Positions 26,105 to 36,374 are shown, counted from the stretch's first letter. The stretch: DNA of 64,000 nucleotides from Candidatus Thiothrix putei (GCA_029972225.1 CP124756.1:4213059-4277058); one strand, 5' to 3'. Numbers and translations are program-made. The notes: a model not told the origin generated them from the sequence alone.

Positions 26105-27306
26105 TTACGGTACACATCTTTCAGGCATCGGCAGCGTTTAATACCACTGATGATATGTTCAACGACTACCCTGCGGGCAGAAATTTGACGGTTTTCTTCT
26201 TTTTCTTGTGGGGTCAGACATTTATTCCGTGGCTTCTTTTTTGGCTCAATGACGGTGACACCTTTTCCCATGTCAGCCCCCTTGAAGCCTAAATCACGTA
26301 AAATCACAGAACCCTCCGGTAATTGGGTCTGCTCCTCATCGGCAATTTTCTTGTCATGCTTCTTGCCTGAGTGAGTATCCCCTAAGTATTTGATATGTCT
26401 GTCAGCACAGCCAACGATGACATTGTTTTTAACCGTATGGGCTTTTTTTTACCACTATAGTATTCACGCTGAACATCATTATCCACAGGGCGCTGGATTC
26501 TCCGCTCTGTTCCGTCAATAATCAATTCCTGTTGCCCTTCTTCTGCTAGCCGTTCCATTAATTCTGAGGATAGTCGAATGGGCTTATGTCCCATGTTATC
26601 CAATGCACTTTGTAATACGGGACACAAGCGGTGTATCCAGTGGTTTGCCACACTTTGGGGAAGATCAAATGAATACGCCAGCACTTCTTGTAAAGGATAG
26701 GTCTTCAGGTAAAACAGAATGAAAAACAGTTTGTCTTCTATTAATGCCAGTTTCCCATCAGAACGACCCCGCGTCTCATCAACACGTTTGCCCCGGGCGT
26801 GTAGGTCAGTTTGGTAAGCTGCACTGAACCGTTCGAGCAAACCCAAAAACTCCTTAACGTTGAGACTGGTCATGGCAACAAATGCCTTTTCATTGGATTT
26901 CAATGCGTTAAAGCTGTACTCCGCCATGCCGTTAGTCCCTACTCTAGGCTATTATTACTGTCAGGAATTTACACTCTGGCTGTGTATCTTGCCATTGATA
27001 ATTATTATCTATATATTTCAGTTTTTTATAGATAATGTCTAATAATAATGCAAAGTTTCTTTACTACCGATTCTGTTTAATTGATTGGATGCAGTTCAAT
27101 GAAGCATCTGGCGTTCCAAGTCTCAACGCTAGAACGATTGAAAGCATAACCATTAAAACACCATTACCTGAAGAACAAGAAGCGATTGCGGCGGTGCTTT
27201 CGGATATGGATGCGGAGATTGCGGCGTTGGAGCAGCGGCGCACGAAGACGCGGGACATTAAGCAGGGGATGATGCAGGAGTTGCTGACGGGGAGGACGCG
27301 GCTGGT

Positions 27307-27894
27307 ATGAGTACCTATCAACCCCCTTTCAGCCTCAACCACGCCATGCTATCCAAAGTCGCAGACATCGCCGAATTGCTAGGGCAATGGAAACAAGCCA
27401 GCCGCGCAGGGCTTGTCCCACAACTGCGCCGTGGCAACCGCATCCGCACCATCCAAGCCTCGCTAGCCATCGAACAAAACACCCTCATCCTGAGCCACTG
27501 GCAGCCGATGCTGGCGTATTTGCCCGTTGAAACCGTCATCAAAAGTCGCCAAGAAACCTATTACCGCGTCTTGGGTGAAGCGGATGCCGCCGCCGATTGC
27601 AGTGGTTTCATCCTGTTTATGCTGGATGCCCTCGCGGAAGCCCTCAACCAAGCCATTGAAAGCCAACGGCACACCACCACTTCGGTAGAAAATGCGGTAA
27701 AAACTTCGGTAAAAACGCCCGAAGCCCTGCTACTATTGCTACGCCAGCACCCCACGTTAACCCTCAGCGAAGCAGCAAACCACCTCGGTCTTTCGGTACG
27801 TGCCATTGAAATGGCGAGTGCCAAACTGGTCAAAGCGGGAAAACTGCAACATATCGGCTCGAAAAAAGGCGGTCATTGGGAGGTCACACCATGA
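27307..27894 (+). CDS. Fic-family protein lacking its catalytic core
   Basis: The first 60 residues match the Fic N-terminal region ([20 protein letters not shown] ... [14 protein letters not shown]). The next residues match the segment after the Fic motif ([40 protein letters not shown]). The middle of about 130-150 residues, containing the HPFxxGNGR active site, is missing without breaking the frame (junction near 27487). The C-terminus has a winged-helix-like segment ([20 protein letters not shown]). AMP transfer is therefore not expected; the protein may persist as a DNA-binding remnant. It is coupled by ATGA overlaps to both hsdS and hsdR. Confidence 0.75.
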   Translation: MSTYQPPFSLNHAMLSKVADIAELLGQWKQASRAGLVPQLRRGNRIRTIQASLAIEQNTLILSHWQPMLAYLPVETVIKSRQETYYRVLGEADAAADCSGFILFMLDALAEALNQAIESQRHTTTSVENAVKTSVKTPEALLLLLRQHPTLTLSEAANHLGLSVRAIEMASAKLVKAGKLQHIGSKKGGHWEVTP

Positions 27895-30335
27895 GTTCAA
27901 TCCGCACTGAACGCACGACCCAAAACCGCGTCGCCAAACGCTTCACTGACCCATCACACCCTGAATGGCTCGGTTATCGCCACCTCGGCAACTGGCAATA
28001 TCGCGCCAATAACCGTCCGATTGAACCGGTGTTATTGCAGGAAAACCTGAAACAACGCGGCTATTCAGATGCCCACATCAACGCCGCTCTCCACAAGCTG
28101 GAAATCGCCGCCGACACCACCGGCATTACCCTTTACCAAGCCAACCTCGCCACCTACCAACTGCTGCGCTACGGTGTCGCGGTGCAAATCGCCATCGGGC
28201 AACCCCATGAAACTGTTCACCTGATCGACTGGGACAACCCCAGTAACAACGATTTCGCCCTCGCCGAAGAAGTCACCCTCAAAGGCGGTGCGGAACGTCG
28301 CCCCGACATCGTGCTCTACCTCAACGGTATCGCGGTTGCAATCATTGAACTCAAGCGCACCTCGGTGGACATCGCCGAAGCCGTCAACCAACTCGTCACC
28401 AACCAACAAGCACAATTCAACCAAGGCTTTTTCAGCACCGTGCAACTGGTGTTGGCAGGCAACGACGTACAAGGTTTGCGTTATGGCACGGTCGGCACAC
28501 CCGAAACCTTTTTCGTGCAATGGTTTCAATCCACGCCCCTAGGGGCGAATTTGGAAGAAGTTACGTCTCTCCCAAATTCAGTGTATCCCCCTGAAAGGGG
28601 AGGTTTCAACCAAAAGATTTCTGATGAAACCGGCGGGCAAGCCGATGGCAATCTCAACACAGGCGACTTACTCGATATTCCACTCGCACAACTGTGCCAC
28701 CCGACGCGCTTGCTCGACATTATCCAGCATTTCGTAATCTTTGACGGCGGGCAAAAGAAAGTGCCGCGCCCGCACCAGTTTTTCGGCATTAAAGCGGCGC
28801 AAGAGCGCATCCGCCAACGCATCGGCGGCTACATCTGGCACACCCAAGGCAGTGGCAAAAGCATCCTCATGGTATTACTCGCCAAATGGTTGCTGGAATA
28901 TGACCCCGCCGCCCGTATCCTCATCATCACCGACCGCGACGAGTTGGATAAACAGATTGTCAATGTGATGCGCAATGCAGGCGTGATCGGGACAAATGCC
29001 CCGTCGCCACGCATTACCTCACGCGCCGAATTCGTGGAAAAACTCACCGCCAGTACCCCGCGCTTACTATGTGCGCTGATCCACAAATTCGAGCCAGACC
29101 TCAAGGGCGAACCGCCACGGGTGCATGGGCGTTTTTACGTATTCGTGGATGAATGCCACCGCACCCAAGGTGGCGACATGAACAAACAGATGAAAGAGCG
29201 TTGGCTAAAAGACGCCATTTTCATCGGTTTTACCGGTACGCCATTATTGCGGCGTGAAAAGAAAACCACCGATGCGGTGTTCGGCGCACCGATTCATTGC
29301 TACAAGTTCCACCAAGGGGTTGCCGACAAGGTAGTGCTAGACCTCAAATACGAAGCGCGGAAAGTGCCGCAACGCCTCACTTCACAGAAAAAAATCGACG
29401 CATGGTTTGACCAAAACACCCAAAACCTCAATAACTTCCAGAAAGCGGTACTGCGTAAACGCTGGGCAAACATGGAAGCCTTAATGAGTGCAGGCGAACG
29501 CAAACAACGCATTATTGCCAGCATTATCGAAGATTTCGGTCTAAAGCCCCGCTTGAACAATGATCGTGGCACGGCGTTGTTAGTTGCCGCGTCGATTTAC
29601 GATGCTTGCCATTATTTCCGCTTGTTCCAAAACACCAACTTCGGCTCGTATTGCGGCATTATCACCTCTTACGCACCGTTGGAGAGTGCGATTTCCAAAG
29701 AGTCGCTGAAAAGCGACGAACGTTACAAATACGACACCTACAAGCAGTATGTGCTGAAAGATTTCCCCACCACCGAGAAATACGAAACCGAACTCAAACG
29801 CCGTTTTATCGAAGAGCCTGCCAATTGCAAGCTGCTGATTGTGGTGAGCAAATTGCTCACGGGCTTTGATGCGCCATCCTGCACTTATATCTATCTGGAC
29901 AATGAGCTGCGCGACCACAACCTGTTCCAAGCTATTTGCCGCACCAACCGGCTGGACGGTGACGATAAGCCGTTCGGTTATGTGGTTGATTTCAAAGAGC
30001 TGTTTGGCGATGTGCAACAAGCGATAGCGGTTTACAGTTCCGACGAATTAGAGCCGGATGAAAACGGCACGGATGGCAATAATGTCCAGCTTGATGGTTG
30101 GCTGAAAGCAGGCAAAACCGCGCTGGATACGGCATGGCAAGCCTTGCATTACCTGTGCGACCCCGTATTGCCCCCGCGTGAAACCGAGCAATACATCCGC
30201 TACTTCTGCGGCAATGCCAACGACCCGAATGCTTTGCTGGAAACCGAAGCCTTGCGCATTCCGTTCTACAAAGCTGTGGCAACCTTTGTGCGGGCGTTCG
30301 CTGCCATTTCCCAAGATTTGGCAGAAGCGGGTTAA
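27891..30335 (+). CDS. hsdR: Type I restriction subunit HsdR, altered
   Basis: Starting at ATG 27891 (overlapping the preceding stop), the 814-residue protein has the PD-(D/E)xK nuclease region ([20 protein letters not shown]), the P-loop HTQGSGKS near residue 318, DECHR near 418 and later helicase motifs ([21 protein letters not shown]). It would translocate and cut DNA in complex with HsdM and HsdS. Two oddities: about 45 extra residues (217-262) encoded by a palindrome-containing stretch, and an early stop. Relatives are about 1000 residues, so the C-terminal helical domain for HsdM contact is mostly missing. Function is doubtful. Confidence 0.8.
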   Translation: MSSIRTERTTQNRVAKRFTDPSHPEWLGYRHLGNWQYRANNRPIEPVLLQENLKQRGYSDAHINAALHKLEIAADTTGITLYQANLATYQLLRYGVAVQIAIGQPHETVHLIDWDNPSNNDFALAEEVTLKGGAERRPDIVLYLNGIAVAIIELKRTSVDIAEAVNQLVTNQQAQFNQGFFSTVQLVLAGNDVQGLRYGTVGTPETFFVQWFQSTPLGANLEEVTSLPNSVYPPERGGFNQKISDETGGQADGNLNTGDLLDIPLAQLCHPTRLLDIIQHFVIFDGGQKKVPRPHQFFGIKAAQERIRQRIGGYIWHTQGSGKSILMVLLAKWLLEYDPAARILIITDRDELDKQIVNVMRNAGVIGTNAPSPRITSRAEFVEKLTASTPRLLCALIHKFEPDLKGEPPRVHGRFYVFVDECHRTQGGDMNKQMKERWLKDAIFIGFTGTPLLRREKKTTDAVFGAPIHCYKFHQGVADKVVLDLKYEARKVPQRLTSQKKIDAWFDQNTQNLNNFQKAVLRKRWANMEALMSAGERKQRIIASIIEDFGLKPRLNNDRGTALLVAASIYDACHYFRLFQNTNFGSYCGIITSYAPLESAISKESLKSDERYKYDTYKQYVLKDFPTTEKYETELKRRFIEEPANCKLLIVVSKLLTGFDAPSCTYIYLDNELRDHNLFQAICRTNRLDGDDKPFGYVVDFKELFGDVQQAIAVYSSDELEPDENGTDGNNVQLDGWLKAGKTALDTAWQALHYLCDPVLPPRETEQYIRYFCGNANDPNALLETEALRIPFYKAVATFVRAFAAISQDLAEAG
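28534..28600. repeat. Palindromic elements within hsdR
   Basis: CGCCCCTAGGGGCG (28534-28547) is a perfect palindrome, and CCCCTGAAAGGGG (28588-28600) is a second hairpin. Both lie in the part of hsdR that has no counterpart in typical HsdR proteins, and both keep the reading frame open. Confidence 0.7.
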
Positions 30336-30401
30336 TAACAGTTAGTATAAAAGTTGTACCTAATTATCCAAATATCATCAAAATGGGTAACTTTGTCGTT
30401 A

Positions 30402-32021
30402 CTCAACAGTCGTGACATTCCCCCAAAACCAAGCATGATGTTAGGCAGCAGCCTTACTGAACTGCTGTTTTAACACCTTGATTATGGGTATTTTCCCGCT
30501 GTTAGCGGTTCATGTTTGCCTATCATCGTCCTCATCGCCGTTGACGGCCGCGTTAATTCGCCACCAGAAGGCTTTGGGGGGAGAGCGCAGTAATTGCCGT
30601 GCCAGTAGTGGTGCTAAAATCTGTCGCACGGTGTTCTCGGAAGGCAATTCACGGGAACGGGTGCGCAAATACAAGACCTGCTGCTTCCAAAGCCCCTCAT
30701 GGTACTTGAGGGAAAACAGTTGTAGCAAACCGGTGGCGATGCAGGCACACAACACAAAGGTTTCCATTGCCTGCCAGCAGGCCACCACCGTGGGGAGGTG
30801 CTGTGCTTGGGGGGCTTTGAGATGCCGATTGGCGGTAGGTCGCCGGGAATGGCGCGGCAGGTAACGGCTCCAGAAGTGGAAGCGGAATGCGCCCATGGTA
30901 TTTTTCAGGGCATCAAACAAGGTTTCAATCCGGGTGCGTCGGCAGTACAGGGTGAGGATGGTTTCCGCGTCCAGCACCAAATCCGAACACATCAGCAGGA
31001 TGGGGCCACGGGAAGTGACTGCCCAGACAAATTGCAGCGGCTGCCCTAACGGTTTCCACCACAGGGTATGGGACATCAGGCGTACCGACTCCTCCTTGCC
31101 ATAAATGCACAGGGTCACTTCACGGAAAAAATCAGCATGGTCAAAGGCTTCCCACAACACCAGCTTCATCCCGTACTGGCGTTGCCGCCCACGCCTTCCC
31201 GGCGGTTTGGGTGGCGCAGGGAAGTAGGCCACGTAGTTCTTTTTAGCGCGGGTGATGACCTGCACCAGTGGTTGTTGTAACGCCACCGACCAAACCGAGC
31301 GTGCCAGCCGGAACACCGAAGCCGTGGCAAAGAACGCATCCAGCACCAGCCACACCGGGCGGTCATTCACCTGCGCAAACGACAACGCCATCTGCACCAC
31401 CCGTGTCCCCAGTTTGAGTGTCGGGTCGTTAGCATCCTCTTCCCCCAAATGCCGAAACCCCTGATGGATTTGCAAACTCAGCGGCAGGCAGAAACAGGCG
31501 GACAGGCTCCCCACCAACAACCCCACGGCTCCCCAACACTGCCCCCGGAAATAGTCCGGTTTGCTTTGGGTTTCCGAGGTTTCCCGCAAGGAAACGACCC
31601 CCGGCATCCGCCCACCATCCTTAACCACATGGGTATGGTCGCCCAGCACCACCAAACGCCCCGCCACCTCAACCAGCGGCGCATGGGACAACACCCACCG
31701 CTGCCAGCTCGCCCGTAACCGCTCAGGATGGTAAGACCCGGCACGAAAAAAATGGAGCAACCGATGGTAGCCCCGTTCATCCGATAACCAGTAACGGCAC
31801 ATCGACGTGACCCCGCTCATCTCGGTCGCCGCTAAAAAGCTCAGGATGATGGCGCAAAACAATAGCCATGCTCGCTGGCGCGAAAATTCACTTTTAAAGT
31901 GGTGAAGGCTCTGGTATAGATCAACTAGCATGATGTCCCTTGGATAATAGGTCGCTGGTAACGCCTACTCTAAGGGATTTCGTGCTGCTTGGGGGAATGG
32001 GGAGAACTTATGACTGTTGAG
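30402..32021 (-). mobile_element. IS4-superfamily-like element, copy 1 (intact)
   Basis: This 1620-bp element begins CTCAACAGTC and ends with its complement GACTGTTGAG. Further copies are at 43623-44466 (partial) and 44467-46006. No clear target duplication was seen. It lies 66 bp after the early stop of hsdR. Confidence 0.82.
30510..31931 (-). CDS. DDE-type transposase (copy 1), family uncertain
   Basis: The 473-residue protein has Asp residues in VVLGDHTHVVKDG and LVLDAFFATASV, and a Glu in RRTRIETLFDALKNTMG that suits a DDE site of the IS4 superfamily. The exact IS family was not recognised (IS701-like or unclassified are candidates). It is complete and in frame. Confidence 0.75.
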   Translation of the reverse strand: MLVDLYQSLHHFKSEFSRQRAWLLFCAIILSFLAATEMSGVTSMCRYWLSDERGYHRLLHFFRAGSYHPERLRASWQRWVLSHAPLVEVAGRLVVLGDHTHVVKDGGRMPGVVSLRETSETQSKPDYFRGQCWGAVGLLVGSLSACFCLPLSLQIHQGFRHLGEEDANDPTLKLGTRVVQMALSFAQVNDRPVWLVLDAFFATASVFRLARSVWSVALQQPLVQVITRAKKNYVAYFPAPPKPPGRRGRQRQYGMKLVLWEAFDHADFFREVTLCIYGKEESVRLMSHTLWWKPLGQPLQFVWAVTSRGPILLMCSDLVLDAETILTLYCRRTRIETLFDALKNTMGAFRFHFWSRYLPRHSRRPTANRHLKAPQAQHLPTVVACWQAMETFVLCACIATGLLQLFSLKYHEGLWKQQVLYLRTRSRELPSENTVRQILAPLLARQLLRSPPKAFWWRINAAVNGDEDDDRQT

Positions 32022-32038
32022 AAACAGTTGAGGGGTTG

Positions 32039-33170
32039 TATACTTTGCCCGTGAATAGCTGTTGAATAATGAGAAGCCCTCAAGCAAAGTACGGCTGTTA
32101 TTGGCAACCGGTCGTCCTTTCCATGATCCAGATAGACTTCAGCGAATCCGATCAAACCGCCTTGAATGAGGGGCGTTACCGCCATGCCCACCCTCGCGTC
32201 CGCCAACGGATGGAAGTGTTGTGGCTAAAAAGCCAGGGAATGGCGCATGGGGACATTGAACGGCTGGCACAGGTGAGTTCAACGACGGTCACCCGTTATT
32301 TGAAACGTTACCAACAAGGTGGGATCGCTGCCTTGGAACAACTGGATTTCCGTCGCCCAACCCGCCGGTTGGAACCTTTCCGTGAGCCCCTGAAGAAACA
32401 TTTTGAGAAGCATCCACCGACCCGGATCAGTCAGGCGATCGCTGATATACAGCGCTTAACCGGCCTTGAACTCAAGCGGGAAGCCGTGCGGCTATTCCTG
32501 CATGACTTGGGTTTGTCCGTCAGGAAGGTGGGGATGATACCGGCGAAAGCCGACCCTGCTGCCCAGGAGACTTTTAAAAAAAGAGCTGGAGCCGCGTCTT
32601 GAGGAGGCCAAGGCCGGAAAACGCGCCGTTTTCTTTGTCGACGCCGCCCATTTTGTCCTGGCCCCGTTTCTGGGGTTCCTGTGGTGTTTCACCCGGCTGT
32701 TCATCCGCGCCCCTGCCGGACGCCAGCGCTACAATGTCCTCGGTGCGTTGAATGCAGTCACCCATGAACTGGTCACCGTGACCAATGACAGTTACATCAA
32801 CTCCCAAAGTGTTTGTCAGTTGCTTCGGCAAATCAAGGCATTGGCCCTGGATGTCCCGGTGACCTTGGTGATGGACAATGCCCGTTACCAGCGCTGTAGC
32901 CTGGTACAAACATTCGCCCAAACACTCGGGATCGAACTGTTGTTCCTACCCGCTTATTCCCCCAACCTGAACCTGATTGAGCGCCTCTGGAAGTTTGTGA
33001 AGAAGGAATGCCTGTATTCACGTTACCATGAAAACTTTACCGCGTTTGCGCAGGCCATTGATGCCTGTTTGGCACAAACCCACACTACGCATAAAAAAGC
33101 CTTGGACTCCTTGCTGACTCTCAACTTTCAGACCTTTGAGGAATCTGCAATTATGGGCGGTTGAAGTATA
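32039..33170 (+). mobile_element. IS630-family element, copy 1
   Basis: This 1132-bp element is bounded by TATACTTTGCCCGTG and the complement of TATACTTCAACCGCC, with TA at each end as expected for IS630. It is identical in length to the copy at 40972-42103. It interrupts a TnpB-type gene on its right. Confidence 0.87.
32123..33164 (+). CDS. IS630 transposase (copy 1), two frames
   Basis: The first frame (ATG 32123 to TGA 32602) encodes the helix-turn-helix half (HAHPRVRQRMEVLWLKSQGM). At an A7 run (32576-32582) a +1 or -2 shift leads to the catalytic half, with Asp in VFFVDAAHF, Asp in LVMDNARYQ and Glu in NLIERLWKFVKKE. Both IS630 copies share the same frame break, so it is either a functional slippage site or an old mutation copied by transposition. 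Confidence 0.75.
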
Positions 33171-33576
33171 ACCCAAGGTTGGGAATGCAGATGCGGCAAC
33201 CGTCAAGGCTGAACTGGTCGTTGGTGAGGGTGAAACTGTCGCGGCTTTTGCCTTTCTTTTTGAATTGCGGGTACTTGGCTCGCCCCGCAAAGAAGTTCTT
33301 GAAAGCTGCACCGAGTTGGATAATCGCCATTTGCGGGGCGTTTTTGGTGACTTCCAGCATCCAGGGGAATTGTTCGCGTTTGATGGCGTTCAATTGGCGG
33401 CGCAAGCCCATTTGGTTGGGTTTTGGCTGGGTGTTATCGTCTTTCCATGCGGCGTATTGGGTTTGCCATTCTGCCAACGCCCAGTTGTAGGCGAACCGTG
33501 CTGTACCAGCGGCTTTCGCCAAGTACGTCGCTTGCTTATGGTTGGGGTCAAGGCGGATTTTGTGGCTGATGATCAT
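33171..33576 (-). pseudogene. IS605-type TnpB, N-terminal fragment
   Basis: ATG 33576 opens MIISHKIRLDPNHKQATYLA and continues with AGTARFAYNWALAEWQ, the usual N-terminus of TnpB/IS200-IS605 accessory proteins (the RNA-guided nuclease ancestor group). Only about 135 residues remain; the RuvC-like catalytic part is cut off by the IS630 copy. No TnpA gene or typical right-end structure was found. Confidence 0.8.
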
Positions 33577-33638
33577 GGCAAACAGAATGCAGCACGGTGT
33601 GATAGTTGTCTAGTCATCCGTGCTTTTGCTGCTATACC

Positions 33639-34687
33639 TTACAGCGTCAAGACCTGAACATTTTTAAAGGTTTGAAAATTTGTTGTCATCAACTGGGTCA
33701 GTTCTTTCTTGTGATCGGTATCCAGCTTGTCGAGACAGTTGGTGATGGCCGCCTTGAAAGCGGGAAACTTATCATAGTATTTCGAGTACAAGCATTTTTT
33801 CTTGACGAACTTCCACAACCGTTCAATCAGATTGAGGTTGGGTGAATAGGTCGGTAAAAATAATAGTTCAATATTGAGCCTTTTCGCACAGGCAAACACG
33901 GCTTCACAGCGTTGATACTTGGCATTATCCAAGACCAAAGTGATCGGTATTTTGAGTGCTAACGCTGCAATTTTTTCCAATAATTCACACACGCTGTTAG
34001 CGTTGATATAGGAGTCGTTAGTGATCGTGATGAGTTGTAGCGTTATCGCATTGAGTGCGCCCAATACGTTGTAGCGTTGTCGACCACAGGGGGCTTTGAT
34101 GAATACGCGGGAAAATGACCACAAAAACCCCAGAAACGGTGCTAACACGAAGTGGGCGGCATCGACAAAAAAAGGGCGCGTTTGCCCTCCTTAGCCTCCT
34201 GAATGCGCGGTTTTAGTTCATTTTCCAGGAACTTTTCTTGTGCTTCCACATCAGCTTTGGCGGGTATCATCCCCACTTTATGGATGTCCATCCCTATTTT
34301 CTTCATAAAGACACGTACCCTGTCCTCACTGCGTTTGATGCCTGTCAGCTCCTCAATCTTAGCGGCTGCCGCCTTGCTGGTTGCGGGGGGATATTCACGA
34401 AAATAGGCTTCAATCTTGTCTTTATATGCCATCAAATCACTCTGTGGTTTATTGAATCGTATTTCTTTAAGAGCTTCTAAACCGTTAGGTTGTAGGTAGG
34501 CGTTTAGGTAGGCAAGCAGCGTGGCTTCTGTAATCCTTTCCAATCGTTTGATTTCCTTATGCGTCAACTGTTGGGATTTCAGGTACAGCACGGACATTTT
34601 CTTACGGACTCTGGGATGAGGATGGCGCTCCTTCCAGTAGAACAGCTCCGCTATCTCATCCTCAGTGAAAGTGATTTTTAATGTCAT
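33639..34687 (-). pseudogene. Second, divergent IS630-type transposase
   Basis: Two overlapping frames (34142-34687 and 33639-34148) encode a transposase related to the 32.1-kb copies but clearly diverged: HPHPRVRKKMSVLYLKSQ, then AAHFVLAPFLGFLW, LVLDNAKYQR and NLIERLWKFVKK. The frames meet at a T7/A7 run near 34166-34172, where a -1 slip would join them and restore the VDAAHF catalytic Asp. Clear terminal repeats were not found, so the element limits (about 33.6-34.7 kb) are not given. Confidence 0.7.
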
Positions 34688-35118
34688 ACATTACTCATGG
34701 CTGCTTTTGTTACCAGTCATCTAACCATATTTCCCTGATCAAAAAAACTATTTTATGGCACGGACTGGTATATCTTTTACGGATAAACGGCACTACGCTT
34801 TTATAAACCTAACCAAAATGATAAAGTTTGAATAGATTTAGATAGATTTTATGGAAACTGTTTCAAACCCTCAATGGTCTGGCTATCGACTTTTGGTCAC
34901 TCTTGAGTATGGAATGGGTCGACACGGATAAATTCGGTCTCTGATTCCGTTGCGCCATCAAACAAGGGCATGTCAACCTTACCATTAAGTAATAACGAGC
35001 AATCGAAAACCATGAGCATTCCACCTTCGCTAACGTAGAATGAATGCATTGTTAAGCTAGATCACCTTGGTGACGCTGCTATAATGCGTACAACCCTAAA
35101 ACAACGAGGAAGGTCTAC
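34688..35118. other. Gene-poor stretch of 430 bp
   Basis: No established gene is present between the IS630-type element and the SDR gene. One 50-codon minus-strand frame (34897-35049) looks protein-like and is listed separately. The SDR promoter is expected near 35060-35100 (CTATAATGCG at 35079-35088 resembles a -10 region). Confidence 0.4.
34897..35049 (-). CDS. Possible 50-residue protein or gene fragment
   Basis: The frame from ATG 35049 reads MHSFYVSEGGMLMVFDCSLL and ends RVDPFHTQE with a TGA at 34897. The composition resembles a soluble protein rather than random sequence. No family was recognised. It may be a fragment left by the neighbouring IS activity. Confidence 0.3.
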   Translation of the reverse strand: MHSFYVSEGGMLMVFDCSLLLNGKVDMPLFDGATESETEFIRVDPFHTQE

Positions 35119-35817
35119 ATGCCCACTATTTTGATTACCGGTGCGAATCGCGGTATCGGCTTGGAATTGGTTCGCCAGTATGCGGCGGATGGCTGGAATG
35201 TCTTGGCTTGCTGCCGTTCACCCGAAAATGCTCACGATCTGAATAAATTAGCCCAGCATTCCAACGGTCATATCACCCTGCACCTGCTGGATGTTACCCA
35301 AGCGGCTCAACGTGCCGCACTTGCTGCTCAACTCAAGGGGCAAGCCATCGACATCTTATTCAATAGCGCGGGCGTATCAGGCAGTTGGAGCAGCCAAGGT
35401 TTCGGGCAGTGCCAGGAAAAGGAATGGCTAGACGTGCTGCATATCAACGTCGTTACCCCGATGCTGATGATGCAAGACTTTGCGGCGAACGTTGCCCTTA
35501 GCGAGCGTAAAATCATTGCCAATATGAGCAGTAAAATGGGCAGTATTGCGGATAACACCTCCGGTGGTAGTTACTTGTACCGCTCCAGCAAAGCCGCATT
35601 GAATATGGTCAACAAGAGCGCCGCGCATGATTTGGCACGCAAGGGAATTGCTGTGGTGGCCTTACACCCCGGTTGGGTAAGAACAGACATGGGCGGCCCC
35701 AACGGTGAATTGTCCGTCGAAGAATCGGTTGCTGCCTTGAAACGCAATCTTGCCAACGTCACCTTTGCCGACTCAGGGCGTTTGATCGACATCGACGGCA
35801 GCACTATCCCGTGGTAG
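35119..35817 (+). CDS. Short-chain dehydrogenase/reductase
   Basis: The 232-residue protein has the cofactor-binding motif TGANRGIGLELV and the catalytic YRSSKAALN (YxxxK), with the preceding Ser in the NMSSKMGS strand. It is the NAD(P)-dependent Rossmann type of the sniffer/carbonyl-reductase flavour. The substrate is unknown. An AACGAGGAAGG ribosome-binding site precedes the start, and the stop overlaps the next gene by 7 bp. Confidence 0.85.
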   Translation: MPTILITGANRGIGLELVRQYAADGWNVLACCRSPENAHDLNKLAQHSNGHITLHLLDVTQAAQRAALAAQLKGQAIDILFNSAGVSGSWSSQGFGQCQEKEWLDVLHINVVTPMLMMQDFAANVALSERKIIANMSSKMGSIADNTSGGSYLYRSSKAALNMVNKSAAHDLARKGIAVVALHPGWVRTDMGGPNGELSVEESVAALKRNLANVTFADSGRLIDIDGSTIPW

Positions 35818-36374
35818 CCGAAACACCGAATCCGGCATCGCCAGCAGCGGACAAACGCCATCGCTTGCTGGTGATTTTTGAGCGTTTATTGCCATTGGTC
35901 GACAGTGTTGCCGACAAAGTGCGTTTTGCTGCTTTATTGGGAATGGGGCTGGATGTGTGGATTTTTATCTGGTTATTTTTTCTCAAAGGCACATCGCTAA
36001 CCAGTGCACTCATCGTGGCTGGCGTGGTGTTACTGCCGCTATTGATCTTATTGCGTTTCTGGTGGGCATTGGAAGAACTGAAAGACTTGCCCACTATCGC
36101 CGGGCAAATGCTGGATGATGCCCAAGGTGAAATCACTGAAACCGTACAGGGTATCCGTGCAGGACAGGTACAGAAATTGGGTTTCCTCAGCTCTGCGAAA
36201 AGTTTGTGGAGCATCGGCTCACTCGCTGGTGAAGCGCGTGAACTGATTGGCTCCTACTTGAGCATCGGGACATTGGTAAATCCCTTCTCTCTGATACTCG
36301 GCGTGCTATCGCTGTTATTTGTTTTATTGTTAGGTGTGGTGGGTTTTGTGTTACTCATACTGGCATTTTTCTGA
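35811..36374 (+). CDS. Membrane protein, hypothetical
   Basis: A GTG start at 35811 overlaps the SDR stop. The 187-residue product has two adjacent hydrophobic helices (about 42-80), a charged middle with amphipathic helices (LPTIAGQMLDDAQGEITETV) and a strongly hydrophobic C-terminus (about 150-187). It is probably an inner-membrane protein co-transcribed with the SDR gene. No family was recognised. Confidence 0.6.
   Translation: MVAETPNPASPAADKRHRLLVIFERLLPLVDSVADKVRFAALLGMGLDVWIFIWLFFLKGTSLTSALIVAGVVLLPLLILLRFWWALEELKDLPTIAGQMLDDAQGEITETVQGIRAGQVQKLGFLSSAKSLWSIGSLAGEARELIGSYLSIGTLVNPFSLILGVLSLLFVLLLGVVGFVLLILAFF

Larger units (their letters stand above)
24631..26927 (-). pseudogene. IS5-family (IS427-like) transposase, interrupted
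   Basis: The N-terminal part (26382-26927) has the helix-turn-helix domain and the first catalytic Asp (IIDGTERRIQRP). At an A8 run the frame must shift by -1 to continue with HTVKNNVIVG, LRDLGFKG and VVVEHIISGIKR (catalytic Glu). After DVYR the inner IS begins; the remaining C-terminus resumes at 24722 as NLKDDFDDQIMEIA and stops at 24631. The A AAA AAG motif is a classical -1 frameshift site, so the only certain defect is the inner insertion. Confidence 0.8.
24585..27041 (-). mobile_element. IS5-family element (outer), inserted in hsdS
   Basis: The inverted repeat TAGACATTATCTATAAA is found at 24585 and, complemented, at the right end near 27041. The flanks share ATAA or AATAAT as a short target duplication. 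Without the inner IS and its 4-bp duplication the element is about 1.07 kb. Its transposase gene is interrupted by the inner element. Confidence 0.85.
23752..27310 (+). pseudogene. hsdS: Type I specificity subunit HsdS, split by nested IS elements
   Basis: HsdS recognises the DNA target for the type I complex. The first part (23752-24584) holds target-recognition domain 1, the first spacer helix (SDMDALLDGLDRLITKKRNLKQ) and most of domain 2. The rest (27041-27310) holds the end of domain 2 and the second spacer (SDMDAEIAALEQRRTKTRDIKQ). An IS5-family element, itself carrying another IS, lies between them. Removing the insertion and its short target duplication restores one frame of about 365 residues. 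Confidence 0.9.
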
